Below the pieces are notes generated by a model that was given only the letters and a program-made list of their open reading frames with translations, was not told where the DNA came from and did not search any database. From Paractinoplanes durhamensis (lineage in GTDB: Bacteria; Actinomycetota; Actinomycetes; Mycobacteriales; Micromonosporaceae), in NCBI RefSeq assembly GCF_016862175.1, contig NZ_BOML01000058.1, positions 1 to 64,000 of the forward strand: 64,000 nucleotides of DNA. The letters are read 5' to 3'. Below are positions 43,972-52,843 of the stretch, one piece after another. The translations under genes and the position numbers were made by a program. Position 1 is the first letter of the stretch, and each line of letters begins with the position of its first letter.

Positions 43972-46446
43972 ATGCCCCGACTCCGAACACGGATCGCCGG
44001 CACGGCCGTCGCACTGGCGGCCCTGCCGCTCGCGGTGGCTCCACCGGCAGCCGCGTCCGCGGATCCCGACTACACGATCACCGCGACTCCGTCCGACAGC
44101 GGCGCTGCCATCGCCGACTCGATGTACGGCGTCTTCTTCGAAGACATCAACTACGCGGCCGACGGCGGTCTCTACGCCGAGCTGGTCCGCAACCGTTCCT
44201 TCGAGTTCCTGCCGGCCGACCGCAGCGGGTACAACGGCCTGACCGGCTGGACCGTGAACGCCGGCACCGCCACCACGGCGAGCGACGACGCCCGGCTCAA
44301 CGACCGCAACCGTACGTATCTGCGGACGACCGGCGCAGCCTCGCTGACCAACGCCGGCTACAACAGCGGTCTCGCCGTACAAAAGGGACAGATTTACGAT
44401 TTTTCGGTCTGGGCGCGCGCTGATGCCGGAGCGCAGCTGACCGTAAGTCTCGGCGGCGCGGCGCTGACCAAGGCGATCACGACCGACTCCTGGGCCAAGT
44501 ACACCGGCACGCTGCGGGCCACGGACACGACCGACGCCGGCCGCCTCAGCGTCGACGTGGACAACTCGGCCCGGCTGGACATGGTCTCGGTCATCCCGCG
44601 CGACACCTACAAGGGTCACGGCCTGCGGAAAGACCTGGCCGAGAAGGTCGCGGCGCTCAAGCCCGGCTTCGTCCGCTTCCCCGGCGGCTGCCTGGTCAAC
44701 ACCGGCAGCATGTACGGCTACGACGCGGCCAACAACTACCCGCGTGCCCGCTCGTACCAGTGGAAGGACACGGTCGGGCCGGTCGAGACCCGGGCCACCA
44801 ACACCAACTTCTGGGGCTACAACCAGAGCTACGGCCTCGGCTACTACGACTACTTCCAATTCTCCGAGGACATCGGGGCCAAGCCGCTCCCGGTGCTGCC
44901 GGCCCTGGTCACCGGCTGCGGGCAGAACCGCGCCACCAACGACCCGGCGCTGCTGCAGAAGTACATCCAGGACACCCTCGACCTGATCGAGTTCGCCAAC
45001 GGGCCGACCACCTCCACGTGGGGCAAGCTGCGGGCGCAGATGGGCCACCCGAAGCCGTTCGGGCTGTCCTCGGTCGCGATCGGCAACGAGGAGAACCTGC
45101 CGGACCAGTACTTCGCCAACTACCTGCAGTTCCGGGACGCGATCAAGGCGAAATACCCGAACGTCACGGTGATCAGCAACTCCGGGCCGGACGACACCGG
45201 TGCCACGTTCGACAACCTGTGGGCCAAGAACAGGGCGGCCGGCAGCGACATGATCGACGAGCACTACTACAACAGCCCGTCCTGGTTCCTGCAGAACAAT
45301 GCGCGCTACGACGCGTACGACCGCAGTGGTCCGAAGGTTTTCCTCGGTGAGTACGCATCGCTGGATGCGAAGTTCGCGAACTCGCTGGCCGAGGCGGCCT
45401 ACATGACCGGGCTCGAGCGCAACGCCGACGTGGTGAAGATGGCGTCGTACGCGCCGCTGCTCGCCAACATCGACAACACCCAGTGGCGGCCGGACCTGAT
45501 CTGGTTCGACAACGACGAGTCGTGGGGCACCACCAGCTACCAGATGCAGAAGCTGTTCATGAACAATGTCGGTGACCGGGTGGTGCCGAGCACCACCACC
45601 GGCGCGGTCGTGCAGCCGAAGCCGATCACCGGCCGGGTGGGCCTGTCGACGTGGGCCACCGCCGCGAAGTACGACGACGTCAAGGTCACCACCCCGGACG
45701 GCGCCACGCTGCTCTCCGACGACTTCGGCGACGGCAACGCGGACGGCTGGACCTCGCTGTCCAACCGGGGCACCTGGTCGGTGCAGGACGGCGCCTACGT
45801 GCAGTCGGACACCGCGGCGACGAACACGATGGTGGCCGCGGCCACCGACATCACCGCCACCGACTACGACATCACGATGAAGGCCACCAAGACGGCCGGC
45901 GCCGAGGGCTTCCTGATCCCGTTCGGGATCAAGAACTCGGACACCTGGTACTGGTGGAACCTGGGCGGCTGGAACAACACCCAGGGCGCGGTCGAGAAGG
46001 CGTCCGGCTCCGCCGACGCCAAGGAGCAGATCCTCACCCGGCCGGACTCGGTGGTCACCGGGCAGACCTACGACCTGAAGATCCAGGTACGCGGTACGAA
46101 GGTCACCCTGATCAAGGACGGCGTGGAGTGGGGCGGCTTCGACGACAACAAGGTGTCGGAACCGTTCGCGCAGGTCATCACGCACGACGACCGGACCGGC
46201 GAGCTGATCGTCAAGGTGGTCAACGCCCAGGACAAGCCGGCCCTGACCAAGGTCGACCTGGGTGGGCTCAAGGTGGCCAGGACCGCCCGGATGACCGTCC
46301 TGGCCGGCGACCCGGGCGAGCAGAACACCCGCTCGGCCGAGCCGATCCAGCCGGTGACCAGCACGATCAACGGCATCGGGTCGACCTTCACCCGGACGTT
46401 CCCGGCCAACTCGGTCACCTTCCTGCGTATCAAGGAGCGCTCATGA
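43972..46446 (+). CDS. secreted GH51 alpha-L-arabinofuranosidase with extra carbohydrate-binding-type domains
   Basis: 824 aa. The ATG at 43972 has GGAGG 8 nt upstream and begins a Sec signal (cleavage near residue 30); earlier in-frame starts lack one. A CBM4_9-like beta-sandwich is inserted in the catalytic part (VQKGQIYDFSVWARADAGAQLTVSLGG). Catalytic acid/base Glu is in AIGNEENLP (about 373) and nucleophile Glu in LGEYASLD (about 460). A concanavalin-like domain (LLSDDFGDGNADGWTSL to VTLIKDGVEWGGF, about 580-725) is placed in the C-terminal beta region. It removes arabinose side chains or ends from arabinan. The next gene overlaps by ATGA. Confidence 0.93.
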   Translation: MPRLRTRIAGTAVALAALPLAVAPPAAASADPDYTITATPSDSGAAIADSMYGVFFEDINYAADGGLYAELVRNRSFEFLPADRSGYNGLTGWTVNAGTATTASDDARLNDRNRTYLRTTGAASLTNAGYNSGLAVQKGQIYDFSVWARADAGAQLTVSLGGAALTKAITTDSWAKYTGTLRATDTTDAGRLSVDVDNSARLDMVSVIPRDTYKGHGLRKDLAEKVAALKPGFVRFPGGCLVNTGSMYGYDAANNYPRARSYQWKDTVGPVETRATNTNFWGYNQSYGLGYYDYFQFSEDIGAKPLPVLPALVTGCGQNRATNDPALLQKYIQDTLDLIEFANGPTTSTWGKLRAQMGHPKPFGLSSVAIGNEENLPDQYFANYLQFRDAIKAKYPNVTVISNSGPDDTGATFDNLWAKNRAAGSDMIDEHYYNSPSWFLQNNARYDAYDRSGPKVFLGEYASLDAKFANSLAEAAYMTGLERNADVVKMASYAPLLANIDNTQWRPDLIWFDNDESWGTTSYQMQKLFMNNVGDRVVPSTTTGAVVQPKPITGRVGLSTWATAAKYDDVKVTTPDGATLLSDDFGDGNADGWTSLSNRGTWSVQDGAYVQSDTAATNTMVAAATDITATDYDITMKATKTAGAEGFLIPFGIKNSDTWYWWNLGGWNNTQGAVEKASGSADAKEQILTRPDSVVTGQTYDLKIQVRGTKVTLIKDGVEWGGFDDNKVSEPFAQVITHDDRTGELIVKVVNAQDKPALTKVDLGGLKVARTARMTVLAGDPGEQNTRSAEPIQPVTSTINGIGSTFTRTFPANSVTFLRIKERS

Positions 46447-47849
46447 TCAGCCGACGCACGTTGCTGCGGGGATCCCTGGGGGTCGCGGCGGGCGCCGGGG
46501 TCGCCGGGCTCGCCGCCGCCGGGACCGCGGAGGCGGCCGGGCCGAGGACGGACGCCGAGATCTACGGTGTCCCGACCGCCCAGCCGCTGATCAGCCAGCG
46601 GGCCGACCCGTTCATCACCCCGCGCACCGACGGGAAGTACTACTTCACCGGCTCGGTCCCGGAGTACGACCGGCTCGTCGTGCGCGGCGCCACCACGATC
46701 GCCGGGCTGCCGGCCGCCACCGAGACGGTGGTCTGGCGGCGCCCGGCCACCGGCAAGATGGCCGGCCACATCTGGGCGCCGGAACTGCACCGGATCGACG
46801 GCCGCTGGTACATCTACTTCGCGGCCGGCGACTCGGACGACGTGTTCCGGATCCGCACCTACGTGCTGGAGTCGGTGAAGGCCGACCCGACCGACGCGAG
46901 CGGCTGGACCCTGAAGGGCCAGCTGCTGACCGAGTGGGACGGCTTCACGCTGGACTCCACGACGTTCTCGCACCGCGGCCACCGCTACCTGGTGTGGGCG
47001 CAGAGCGAGCCGGAGATCGCGGTCAACACGAGTCTCTACATCGCGCGGATGTCGAATCCGTGGACGCTGGCGACGAAGCCGACCCGGATCACCACCCCGA
47101 CCAGGAGCTGGGAGATCCAGGGCTACAAGGTCAACGAGGGCCCGGCCGTGCTGATCCGGAACGGGCGGGTGTTCCTGACCTTCTCGGCCAGCGCCACCGA
47201 CGCCCGCTACTGCATGGGCCTGCTCACCGCGGACGCGGACGCCGACCTGCTGGACCGGGACTCGTGGGTGAAGACGCCCGACCCGATCTTCGTGACGAAC
47301 ACCGAGACGTCCCGGTTCGGGCCGGGGCACAACTCGTTCACCAAGGCCGAGGACGGGGTGACCGACGTGCTGGTCTTCCACGCCCGCGACTACCGGGACA
47401 TCACCGGCGACCCGCTGTACGACCCGAACCGGCACACCCGGGTGCAGAAGGTCTACTGGCACCCGGACGGCACGCCGCTGTTCGGCATCCCGGTCGGCGA
47501 CGGCGGCCCGATCCTGCGGGTGTCCCCCGCGGACCGGCCGGCCGACTTCGTCCGGCACACCGACGACGGCCTGATCGTGGTGGAGCGGGCGCCGCGCGAC
47601 CTGGCGGCCACCCAGTTCCGCTTCGAGGCGCAGGCGGACGGCACCGAGGTGATCCGCTCGGTGGACCACCCGACGAAGGTCCTGGCGGTGGACGCCGGCG
47701 TGGTGAAGCTGGACGCGGCGGGCAGCAGCTTCCGGCGTGAGACGGTCCGCAACGGCGTCAAGATCGCGGTGGCCGGCGGCGGTTACCTGAAGCAGAGCGG
47801 CGCGGCGATCTCGGTCGCGCCGGCGGGGACCGTCTTCCGCCTGTCGTAG
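46443..47849 (+). CDS. secreted GH43-type arabinan hydrolase with C-terminal AbfB-like domain
   Basis: 468 aa. The signal peptide carries a twin-arginine motif (SRRTLLRG, residues 3-10), unlike its Sec-type operon partner. The catalytic part is a five-bladed propeller: base Asp in SQRADPFITPRTDGKYYFTGS, IWAPELHRIDGRWYIYFAAG, and acid Glu in YKVNEGPAVLIRNGRVFLTFS. The C-terminal 120 residues (FRFEAQADGTEVIRSVDHPTKVL...) look like an arabinose-binding beta-trefoil (AbfB/CBM42 type). It probably releases arabinose from arabinan. Starts in the GH51 stop (ATGA). A bidirectional terminator follows. Confidence 0.9.
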   Translation: MISRRTLLRGSLGVAAGAGVAGLAAAGTAEAAGPRTDAEIYGVPTAQPLISQRADPFITPRTDGKYYFTGSVPEYDRLVVRGATTIAGLPAATETVVWRRPATGKMAGHIWAPELHRIDGRWYIYFAAGDSDDVFRIRTYVLESVKADPTDASGWTLKGQLLTEWDGFTLDSTTFSHRGHRYLVWAQSEPEIAVNTSLYIARMSNPWTLATKPTRITTPTRSWEIQGYKVNEGPAVLIRNGRVFLTFSASATDARYCMGLLTADADADLLDRDSWVKTPDPIFVTNTETSRFGPGHNSFTKAEDGVTDVLVFHARDYRDITGDPLYDPNRHTRVQKVYWHPDGTPLFGIPVGDGGPILRVSPADRPADFVRHTDDGLIVVERAPRDLAATQFRFEAQADGTEVIRSVDHPTKVLAVDAGVVKLDAAGSSFRRETVRNGVKIAVAGGGYLKQSGAAISVAPAGTVFRLS

Positions 47850-47859
47850 GGCACGAAAA

Positions 47860-47891
47860 AACGGCCCGGCTGCTTTCGCAGCCGGGCCGTT
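47860..47891. terminator. bidirectional rho-independent terminator
   Basis: Perfect 14 bp stem AACGGCCCGGCTGC / GCAGCCGGGCCGTT with a TTTC loop. Read on the minus strand it is followed by a T-run (TTTTTT), making it a strong terminator for clpC, and it also ends the arabinan operon. Confidence 0.93.
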
Positions 47892-47903
47892 TCGCGTGGA
47901 GAC

Positions 47904-50426
47904 CTACTCCTCGGTGGCGGTCGCACCCAGGTCGGCCGGAACAGCGTCCGGAACCGTGTCGCCCCGGTCGGCGCCGCGGAAGACCAGCTTGGACTTCTCG
48001 ACGTTCTCCGGGTCGCCCTCGCAGTCCACCACCACGATCTGGCCGGGGCGCAGCTCGTTGAAGAGGATCTGCTCGGACAGGGTGTCTTCCAGGTCGCGCT
48101 GGATCGTCCGGCGCAGCGGCCGGGCGCCCAGGACCGGGTCGAAGCCCTTCTTCGCCAGGTACTTCTTGGCGTTGTCGGTCAGCTCGAGGCCCATGTCCTT
48201 GTTCTTGAGCTGGCCCTCGATCCGCGCCGTGAAGATGTCGACGATCTGGAGGATCTCCTCCTGCCGAAGCTGGTGGAAGACGATCGTGTCGTCGATGCGG
48301 TTGAGGAACTCCGGGCGGAAGTGCTGCTTCAGCTCGTCGTTGACCTTGACCTTCATCCGGTCGTAGTTGCTCTCGGTGTCTTCCGAGGCCTGGAAGCCCA
48401 GCGAGACCGCCTTGGCCACGTCACGCGTGCCCAGGTTGGTGGTCAGGATGATGACCGTGTTCTTGAAGTCCACGATCCGGCCCTGACCGTCGGTCAGCCG
48501 GCCGTCCTCCAGGATCTGCAGCAGCGTGTTGAAGACGTCCGGGTGGGCCTTCTCGATCTCGTCGAACAGGACCACGCTGAACGGCTTGCGGCGCACCTTC
48601 TCGGTCAGCTGGCCGCCCTCGTCGTAGCCGACGTAGCCGGGAGGGGCACCGACCAGCCGCGACACCGTGTAGCGGTCGTGGAACTCACTCATGTCCAGCT
48701 GGATCAGCGCGTCTTCCGAGCCGAACAGGAACTCGGCGAGCGCCTTGGACAGCTCGGTCTTACCGACACCGGACGGACCGGCGAAGATGAACGAGCCGGA
48801 GGGGCGCTTCGGGTCCTTGAGACCGGCCCGGGTGCGGCGGATCGCCTTGGAGACGGCCTTGACCGCGTCCTCCTGGCCGATGACCCGCTTGTGGAGTTCG
48901 TCCTCCATGCGGAGCAGCCGGGAGGTCTCCTCCTCGGTGAGCTTGTAGACCGGGATGCCAGTCCAGTTGCCCAGGACCTCGGCGATCTGCTCGTCGTCGA
49001 CCTCGGACACCACGTCCAGGTCGCCGGCCTTCCACTCCTTCTCCCGCTGCGCCTTCTTGGTCAGCAGCTGCTTCTCGTTGTCGCGAAGCTGGGCGGCGCG
49101 CTCGAAGTCCTGCGCGTCGATCGCCGACTCCTTGTCACGACGCACCTGAGCGATGCGCTCGTCGAAGTCGCGGAGGTCTGGCGGCGCGGTCATCCGGCGG
49201 ATGCGCATCCGGGCGCCGGCCTCGTCGATCAGGTCGATCGCCTTGTCCGGCAGGAAGCGGTCGGAAATATACCGGTCGGCCAGCGTCGCCGCCGCGACCA
49301 GGGCCGCGTCGGTGATGCTGATCCGGTGGTGCGCCTCGTAGCGGTCGCGGAGACCCTTGAGGATCTCGATGGTGTGCGCCAGCGACGGCTCGCCGACCTG
49401 GATGGGCTGGAAGCGGCGCTCGAGAGCGGCGTCCTTCTCCAGGTGCTTGCGGTACTCGTCGAGGGTGGTGGCGCCGATGGTCTGGAGCTCGCCACGGGCC
49501 AGCATGGGCTTGAGGATCGAGGCCGCGTCGATCGCGCCCTCGGCCGCGCCCGCACCCACCAGGGTGTGGATCTCGTCGATGAACAGGATGATGTCGCCGC
49601 GGGTGCGGATCTCCTTGAGAACCTTCTTCAGGCGCTCCTCGAAGTCACCGCGGTAACGGGAGCCGGCGACCAGCGCGCCCAGGTCGAGTGTGTAGAGCTG
49701 CTTGTCCTTGAGCGTCTCGGGCACCTCGCCCTTGACGATCGACTGGGACAGGCCCTCGACGACGGCGGTCTTGCCGACACCGGGCTCACCGATGAGCACC
49801 GGGTTGTTCTTGGTGCGGCGGGAGAGCACCTGCATGACCCGCTCGATTTCCTTCTCCCGGCCGATGACCGGGTCGAGCTTGCCCTCGCGGGCGGCCTGGG
49901 TCAGGTTGCGGCCGAACTGGTCGAGGACCAGGCTCGTCGAGGGCGCTGCCTCGCCGGCGGCCGCACCGGCCGCGGCCGGCTCCTTGCCCTGGTAACCCGA
50001 GAGCAGCTGGATCACCTGCTGGCGGACCCGGTTGAGGTCGGCGCCGAGCTTGACCAGCACCTGGGCGGCGACACCCTCGCCCTCCCGGATCAGGCCGAGC
50101 AGGATGTGCTCGGTGCCGATGTAGTTGTGGCCGAGCTGCAGCGCCTCGCGAAGCGAGAGCTCCAGCACCTTCTTCGCCCGCGGCGTGAACGGGATGTGCC
50201 CGCTCGGCGCCTGCTGACCCTGGCCGATGATCTCTTCGACCTGTTGCCGGACGCCCTCCAACGAGATGCCCAGGCTCTCGAGAGCCTTGGCGGCGACACC
50301 CTCGCCCTCGTGGATCAGGCCAAGCAGGATGTGCTCGGTCCCGATGTAGTTGTGGTTGAGCATCCGGGCCTCTTCTTGGGCCAGGACGACAACCCGTCGC
50401 GCTCGGTCGGTGAACCGCTCGAACAT
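47904..50426 (-). CDS. clpC: ATP-dependent Clp protease unfoldase subunit ClpC
   Basis: 840 aa AAA+ unfoldase that feeds substrates to ClpP. It has two N-terminal Clp repeats (FERFTDRARRVVVLAQEEARML; ELSLREALQLGHNYIGTEHILLGL), the first AAA module with Walker A GEPGVGKTA, a UVR-containing middle domain, the second AAA module with GPSGVGKTE, and the D2-small domain with the ClpP-docking region. The ATG at 50426 (MFERF) is the family start; the frame extends 90 codons further upstream but that part is not ClpC-like. Upstream DNA holds a ClgR-like site and DnaA-box-like sequences. Confidence 0.97.
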   Translation of the reverse strand: MFERFTDRARRVVVLAQEEARMLNHNYIGTEHILLGLIHEGEGVAAKALESLGISLEGVRQQVEEIIGQGQQAPSGHIPFTPRAKKVLELSLREALQLGHNYIGTEHILLGLIREGEGVAAQVLVKLGADLNRVRQQVIQLLSGYQGKEPAAAGAAAGEAAPSTSLVLDQFGRNLTQAAREGKLDPVIGREKEIERVMQVLSRRTKNNPVLIGEPGVGKTAVVEGLSQSIVKGEVPETLKDKQLYTLDLGALVAGSRYRGDFEERLKKVLKEIRTRGDIILFIDEIHTLVGAGAAEGAIDAASILKPMLARGELQTIGATTLDEYRKHLEKDAALERRFQPIQVGEPSLAHTIEILKGLRDRYEAHHRISITDAALVAAATLADRYISDRFLPDKAIDLIDEAGARMRIRRMTAPPDLRDFDERIAQVRRDKESAIDAQDFERAAQLRDNEKQLLTKKAQREKEWKAGDLDVVSEVDDEQIAEVLGNWTGIPVYKLTEEETSRLLRMEDELHKRVIGQEDAVKAVSKAIRRTRAGLKDPKRPSGSFIFAGPSGVGKTELSKALAEFLFGSEDALIQLDMSEFHDRYTVSRLVGAPPGYVGYDEGGQLTEKVRRKPFSVVLFDEIEKAHPDVFNTLLQILEDGRLTDGQGRIVDFKNTVIILTTNLGTRDVAKAVSLGFQASEDTESNYDRMKVKVNDELKQHFRPEFLNRIDDTIVFHQLRQEEILQIVDIFTARIEGQLKNKDMGLELTDNAKKYLAKKGFDPVLGARPLRRTIQRDLEDTLSEQILFNELRPGQIVVVDCEGDPENVEKSKLVFRGADRGDTVPDAVPADLGATATEE

Positions 50427-50634
50427 GCCCTCGTGCTCCTCACGTGCCGTGCGCCAATGCTGAGCCTGTCTCAACAGCTGGCGGGGCCAGCGCACGGGCA
50501 TCGGTGATGCCCGTGCTGTAACTCTATCGCCGCCCGGCGGTTCTGCTGGGCCCTCGTGGCCCCGCGAAACCTTCTGCAACGTTGATTTAGCCAACTTCGC
50601 ACGCTCAACGGCTGTTCCCCCACCCGATCGAGTA

Positions 50635-50645
50635 CGCGGACAGCG
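50635..50645. promoter_or_regulatory. candidate ClgR operator upstream of clpC
   Basis: CGC-ggaca-GCG with flanking A/T (AGTA before, AAA after) fits the CGC-N5-GCG core reported for the actinobacterial ClgR activator of clp genes, with one mismatch to the fuller consensus. It is 209 bp before the clpC start. Short motif, so chance cannot be excluded. Confidence 0.4.
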
Positions 50646-50665
50646 AAATCGCCGATGGGACGCGC

Positions 50666-50706
50666 GTCCACAGCCTGTGGACAACCCGCTCCACACCTGT
50701 GGATAA
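50666..50706. promoter_or_regulatory. paired DnaA-box-like palindromes
   Basis: TGTGGACAA (50676-50684) and TGTGGATAA (50698-50706) are exact reverse complements of the DnaA boxes TTGTCCACA and TTATCCACA, 22 bp apart. Each is part of a palindrome: GTCCACA-gcc-TGTGGAC and TCCACA-cc-TGTGGA. The site is intergenic, between clpC and lsr2. Confidence 0.6.
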
Positions 50707-50743
50707 CTTTACGATCGTCTTGCGTCGGCCGCGTAAAAAGCAG

Positions 50744-50775
50744 GGGGCCCGTTGTGCAGATGCACAACGGGCCCC
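50744..50775 (-). terminator. rho-independent terminator of lsr2
   Basis: Perfect 14 bp stem GGGGCCCGTTGTGC / GCACAACGGGCCCC with a 4 nt loop. On the minus strand it is followed by CTGCTTTTTACG, giving a T-run. It lies 16 bp after the lsr2 stop. Confidence 0.9.
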
Positions 50776-50791
50776 GCAGGGTACGCCTTCG

Positions 50792-51148
50792 TCAGCCCCG
50801 GCCCGGGCCCTTCGCGTGGAACTCGTCCACGATCTCCTGCGGGATCCGACCCCGGTCGGAGATGTCCTTGCCGGCCTTCTTGGCCCACTCCCGGATCGCC
50901 TTGTTCTGCTCCCGGTCGGCAGTCGCGCCGCCACGGCCACGCGCGGCCCGGCCACCGACGACCACACCGCCACGGGCCACCTTGGAACCGGCTCCCAGGT
51001 ACGGAGCGAAGAGGTCCCGCAATTTAGCCGCGTTCTTCTCCGAGAGGTCGATCTCGTACTGAATGCCGTCGAGTGCGAACTTGACGGTCTCCTCGGCGTC
51101 ACCGCCGTCCAGGTCATCGACCAGTTTGTGAATGATCTGCTTGGCCAC
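50792..51148 (-). CDS. lsr2: nucleoid-associated protein Lsr2
   Basis: 118 aa H-NS-like xenogeneic silencer. N-terminal dimerisation domain (KQIIHKLVDDLDGGDAEETVKFALDG), a basic Gly/Arg-rich linker (GRAARGRGG), and a C-terminal DNA-binding domain with the minor-groove RGR at residues 99-101 (DRGRIPQEIVDEFHA). It silences AT-rich DNA such as acquired clusters. It lies between lysS and clpC as in mycobacteria and Streptomyces, and has its own strong terminator. Confidence 0.97.
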   Translation of the reverse strand: MAKQIIHKLVDDLDGGDAEETVKFALDGIQYEIDLSEKNAAKLRDLFAPYLGAGSKVARGGVVVGGRAARGRGGATADREQNKAIREWAKKAGKDISDRGRIPQEIVDEFHAKGPGRG

Positions 51149-51237
51149 GCGCCGCTATCCTCCCGAACACAGGTTCTCCCGCAACGGTCAAGACAATAAC
51201 GCCAGAGCTGCGGTATACGTCAATGGCGGGTCGAATA

Positions 51238-52782
51238 TTACTCGGGCCGAGCCAGCGGGAACAGGATCGTTTCCCGAATGCCGAGCCCGGTCAGCGCCAT
51301 CAACAGCCGGTCGATTCCCATTCCCATCCCACCGGTCGGCGGCATTCCGTACTCCATCGCCCGGAGGAAATCCTCGTCCAGCTGCATCGCCTCGGGATCG
51401 CCGCCGGCCGCCAGCAACGACTGCGCCACGAGCCGTTCCCGCTGCACCACCGGGTCGACCAACTCGGAATATGCGGTGGCCAGCTCGAAACCGGATACGT
51501 ACAGATCCCACTTCTCGGTCAGACCGGGAGTTTCCCGGTGAGCCCGGGTGAGCGGGGCGGTCTCTTCGGGATAATCCCGCACAAATGTGGGCCCCTGCAG
51601 GGACGGTACGACCAGGTGCTCGAAGAGCTCCTCGGCGAGCTTGCCGTTGCTCCACTTCGGGTCCACCGAAAGGTCGTGCTTTTCCGCAAAGCCCGCAAGT
51701 TGCGCGTGATCAGTGGTCACCGTCACTTCTTCACCGAGCGCGTCGGAGAGGGAACCGAACAGTGTCACGGCCGGCCACTGACCGCCGAGATCCAACTCGG
51801 TGCCGTCGAAGTGCGTCACCACGTGTGATCCGGCGACTGCGAAGGCGGCTTCCTGAATCCACTCCTGAACCTGCTGTTGCATCACGTTGTAGTCCGCGTA
51901 CGCCTGGTAGGCCTCGAGCATCGCGAACTCCGGCGAGTGACTCGAGTCCATACCCTCATTGCGGAAGTTCCGGTTGATCTCGAAGACCCGCTCGATGCCG
52001 CCGACGACGGCGCGCTTCAAAAACAGTTCCGGCGCGATCCGGAGATAGAGATCAGTGTCGAGCGCGTTGCTGTGCGTCACAAACGGACGGGCCGCCGCAC
52101 CACCGTGGAGCAACTGCAACATTGGTGTTTCGACCTCGAGGAAATTGCGGCGGAACAGCGACTCGCGCAGGCTCCGCACCACGGTCGCCCGGGTGCGCAC
52201 GGTCTCCCGCGCCTGCGGCCGCACGATCAGGTCGACGTAGCGCTGCCGGATCCGGGTCTCCTCGGACAGCGGCTTGTGCGCCACCGGCAGCGGGCGCAGC
52301 GCCTTGGCGCTCATCGCCCACGAGTCGGCCAGCACGGACAGCTCGCCGCGCCGGCTGGTGATCACCTCGCCCTGGATGCCGACCAGGTCACCGAGGTCGA
52401 CCAGGTGCTTCCAGTCGGCCAGCGACTCCGCGCCCACCTTGTCCAGGGAGAGCATCGCCTGCAGCTCGGTGCCGTCGCCGTCGCGCAGGGTCGCGAAGCA
52501 CAGCTTGCCGCCGCTGCGGAGGAAGATGACCCGGCCGGTGACCGCCACCTTGTCGCCCGAGGCGGTGTCGGTGGGCAGCTCCGCGTACTTCTCCCGCAGC
52601 TCGGCGAGAGTGGCGGTGCGGGGCAGGTTCACCGGGTAGGGCTCGACCCCCTCGGCGAGCAGCCGCTCCCGCTTCGACCGGCGGACCCGCATCTGCTCGG
52701 GAAGGTCCTCGGCTGTATCTCTACCCAAGCCTGGACTATCAGTCGGCGGAGCCTCAACTGCGGGCACATTCTGCTCGGTCAC
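51238..52782 (-). CDS. lysS: lysyl-tRNA synthetase, class II
   Basis: About 514 aa from the GTG at 52782 (an ATG at 52860 would overlap coaX by 17 bp). An OB-fold anticodon-binding domain (KVAVTGRVIFLRSGGKLCFATLRDGDG) precedes the class II core: motif 2 VFEINRNFRNEGMDSSHSPEF and motif 3 GGMGMGIDRLLMAL. The lysine-specific YLRIAPELFLKR is present. The N-terminal ~25 residues are acidic and variable. It follows coaX with 61 bp and precedes lsr2, the conserved order in actinobacteria. Confidence 0.93.
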   Translation of the reverse strand: MTEQNVPAVEAPPTDSPGLGRDTAEDLPEQMRVRRSKRERLLAEGVEPYPVNLPRTATLAELREKYAELPTDTASGDKVAVTGRVIFLRSGGKLCFATLRDGDGTELQAMLSLDKVGAESLADWKHLVDLGDLVGIQGEVITSRRGELSVLADSWAMSAKALRPLPVAHKPLSEETRIRQRYVDLIVRPQARETVRTRATVVRSLRESLFRRNFLEVETPMLQLLHGGAAARPFVTHSNALDTDLYLRIAPELFLKRAVVGGIERVFEINRNFRNEGMDSSHSPEFAMLEAYQAYADYNVMQQQVQEWIQEAAFAVAGSHVVTHFDGTELDLGGQWPAVTLFGSLSDALGEEVTVTTDHAQLAGFAEKHDLSVDPKWSNGKLAEELFEHLVVPSLQGPTFVRDYPEETAPLTRAHRETPGLTEKWDLYVSGFELATAYSELVDPVVQRERLVAQSLLAAGGDPEAMQLDEDFLRAMEYGMPPTGGMGMGIDRLLMALTGLGIRETILFPLARPE

Positions 52783-52843
52783 GGCACGACTCTCTGTGGG
52801 AATTACTTGAGCTACGACGAATGGAAAGCCTAACGAAGCCCGT

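Larger units (their letters stand above)
50427..50791. other. 365 bp clpC upstream region
   Basis: No gene. It carries the clpC promoter zone with a ClgR-like dyad (50635-50645), two DnaA-box-like sequences within paired palindromes (50666-50706), and the lsr2 terminator (50744-50775). Confidence 0.7.

Noticed and set aside
43876..46185. 769-codon open frame on the minus strand opposite the GH51 gene
   Set aside because: Its composition is Arg/Gly/Val-rich without a fold pattern; the plus strand encodes a clear arabinofuranosidase. High GC keeps antisense frames open.
48273..50507. 744-codon plus-strand frame opposite clpC
   Set aside because: Mirror of the ClpC coding sequence; leucine/aspartate/valine-rich low-complexity translation with no motif.
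50666..50706. chromosomal replication origin
   Set aside because: Only two DnaA boxes, no dnaA/dnaN/recF genes and no AT-rich unwinding zone.
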